Source of the DNA: Strigamia acuminata
Lineage: Eukaryota; Arthropoda; Chilopoda; Geophilomorpha; Linotaeniidae
Direction: 5' to 3'
Assembly (NCBI GenBank): GCA_949358305.1
Contig: OX442316.1
Coordinates: 5,456,001-5,520,000, forward strand
Length of the DNA: 64,000 nucleotides
Shown: piece by piece, positions 63,163-64,000 of the stretch
How the letters are laid out: each line of letters opens with the position of its first letter
How positions within the stretch are numbered: the stretch's first letter is position 1
Translations under genes and position numbers: made by a program
The notes under the pieces: generated by a model
What the model saw: only the letters and a program-made list of their open reading frames with translations
What the model was told of the DNA's origin: nothing
Databases searched by the model: none

Positions 63163-63694
63163 TTGAATACAATTAAAATTCAGAAATGTGGCCCAAACTT
63201 GTTCATATTTTGTCCTCGCCCAGCGACAAGTTCGAGGTTGACATTCCTTGATTGTATTCGAGTGATATCAAGTTGTTTTTTTATATTTACAGTGCGAAAA
63301 TAATTAAACTTTTAAGCCTAGCATCGGTGGCATTTCCTTCCAAACCCAAATTAAATCGTCGGCCTCGGGCGGTAGGATGTCGTGCACGGGTCAACAAGTG
63401 CAAAAAGTGGGATTATAATATTTTACCACTGGAATGAAACCAACTAAACCAAATCTAACACAATTAAAAATCAGTTGTTGTTTTAAAAACAAGAATAATT
63501 AAGGAATAGCGTAGGAAATACCCGATTAAAAATACTTAAGAGACCCACGCCTCCATCGAAGGATGCAGCGCGCTTTTCCAGTCGACTTGTGTACGACTCC
63601 ATTGTTTAGTCTTTGTACACAACTGTGATGGAAACTTGAGAAGATGTTTAAGTTCAACAATCCGTCCACAGGATTTGATTAAATCACCTCCATC
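63163..63694. other. Shared upstream region of two divergent genes
   Basis: The FERM gene starts at 63162 on the minus strand and the dehydrogenase at 63695 on the plus strand, leaving 532 bp for both promoters and 5' UTRs. No TATA box with convincing spacing is visible. Short open frames here have no recognisable content. Confidence 0.45.
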
Positions 63695-64000
63695 ATGTTA
63701 AATGGACGGGTAGCATTAATAACAGGTTCGGTATTAATTTATTCTGTTGCAGTAGCAAATAAATTTTAATTTTTAATTAATTTCAGGTGCAGGCAGTGGC
63801 ATTGGAAGAGCCATTAGTCTGGTTTTTGCCAAGGCGAATGCTCGAATTATTGCAGCAGATATTAACGAAAATGGTGCTACGGAAACTATTAACCAAATAG
63901 GTAACAATGCGACATCAAATCCAAATTTATCAAATCTGTAAAAGTTAACTATTCTAGGCAATGCAGACGACCACATGGTAATCAAGGCGGATGTGGGTGA
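63695..64000 (+). CDS. Short-chain dehydrogenase/reductase, HSD17B8-like (5' part)
   Basis: NAD(P)-dependent oxidoreductase; only the first third of the Rossmann fold is in the window. Exons 63695-63725, 63787-63900 and 63958 onward join in phase 1. The start MLNGRVALIT runs across the first intron into GAGSGIGRAISLVFAKANA, giving the cofactor motif TGxGSGIG. IIAADINENGA supplies the second strand, whose Asp at the strand end usually favours NAD(H). The third exon continues GNADDHMVIKADVG, where ADV is the conserved adenine-binding position. The GAGSGIGRA start and short N-terminus resemble HSD17B8 (the mitochondrial fatty-acid-synthesis KAR alpha subunit) or FabG-type enzymes. The catalytic SYK lies beyond the window. 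Confidence 0.85.

Overview
The window is eukaryotic nuclear DNA from an insect, most likely a holometabolous species such as a beetle. The evidence is AT-rich DNA, many short introns (about 50-80 bp) with GT-AG ends, and animal-only gene families: a BMP receptor, perlecan, a fibrinogen-domain secreted protein, a Snail zinc-finger factor and a FERM protein. I infer the organism from gene content only; no species marker was searched. There is no bacterial or viral gene, tRNA, rRNA or CRISPR array that I can support.

Layout. (1) 1-1105, plus strand: the last five exons of a type I BMP receptor kinase, best matching thickveins. (2) 2814-34670, minus strand: a complete perlecan gene (trol). I could chain 80 coding exons with consistent splice phases into 14,229 nt, about 4,742 residues. 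The order is signal peptide, acidic Ser-Gly exon, SEA domain, 29 LDLa repeats, Ig, 3 LDLa, Ig, three laminin-IV/laminin-EGF modules, 12 Ig domains, and a laminin-G/EGF tail. (3) 38532-39897, minus: a seven-exon 298-residue gene of unknown function. (4) 40453-43799, minus: a 650-residue secreted coiled-coil plus fibrinogen-domain protein, probably scabrous. (5) 50074-50659, plus: a 174-residue secreted helical protein with a clear TATA/Inr promoter. (6) 55486-56572, plus: a Snail-family repressor with a SNAG motif and five zinc fingers. (7) 59140-63162, minus: a FERM protein orthologous to EPB41L4A (NBL4). (8) 63695-64000, plus: the start of a short-chain dehydrogenase/reductase resembling HSD17B8.

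The genes form no operon-like unit, but several belong to the developmental signalling and matrix toolkit: BMP reception, heparan-sulfate matrix, a secreted Notch-pathway modulator if scabrous is right, and Snail-type repression. tkv and trol converge with short facing 3' ends; the FERM gene and the dehydrogenase diverge from a 0.5 kb shared upstream region. The long non-coding stretches hold two small terminal-inverted-repeat elements, a third less certain one, three tandem arrays, a cluster of proneural-type E-boxes upstream of the scabrous-like gene, an 18-bp CRE palindrome, and recurrent CTCF-like motifs.

I found no clearly new biological system. The most notable points are the very large LDLa expansion in perlecan, a skippable glycine-rich cassette in its Ig region, two GC-AG introns, the unrecognised 298-residue gene, and a reading-frame gap in the EPB41L4 tail beside a transposon.
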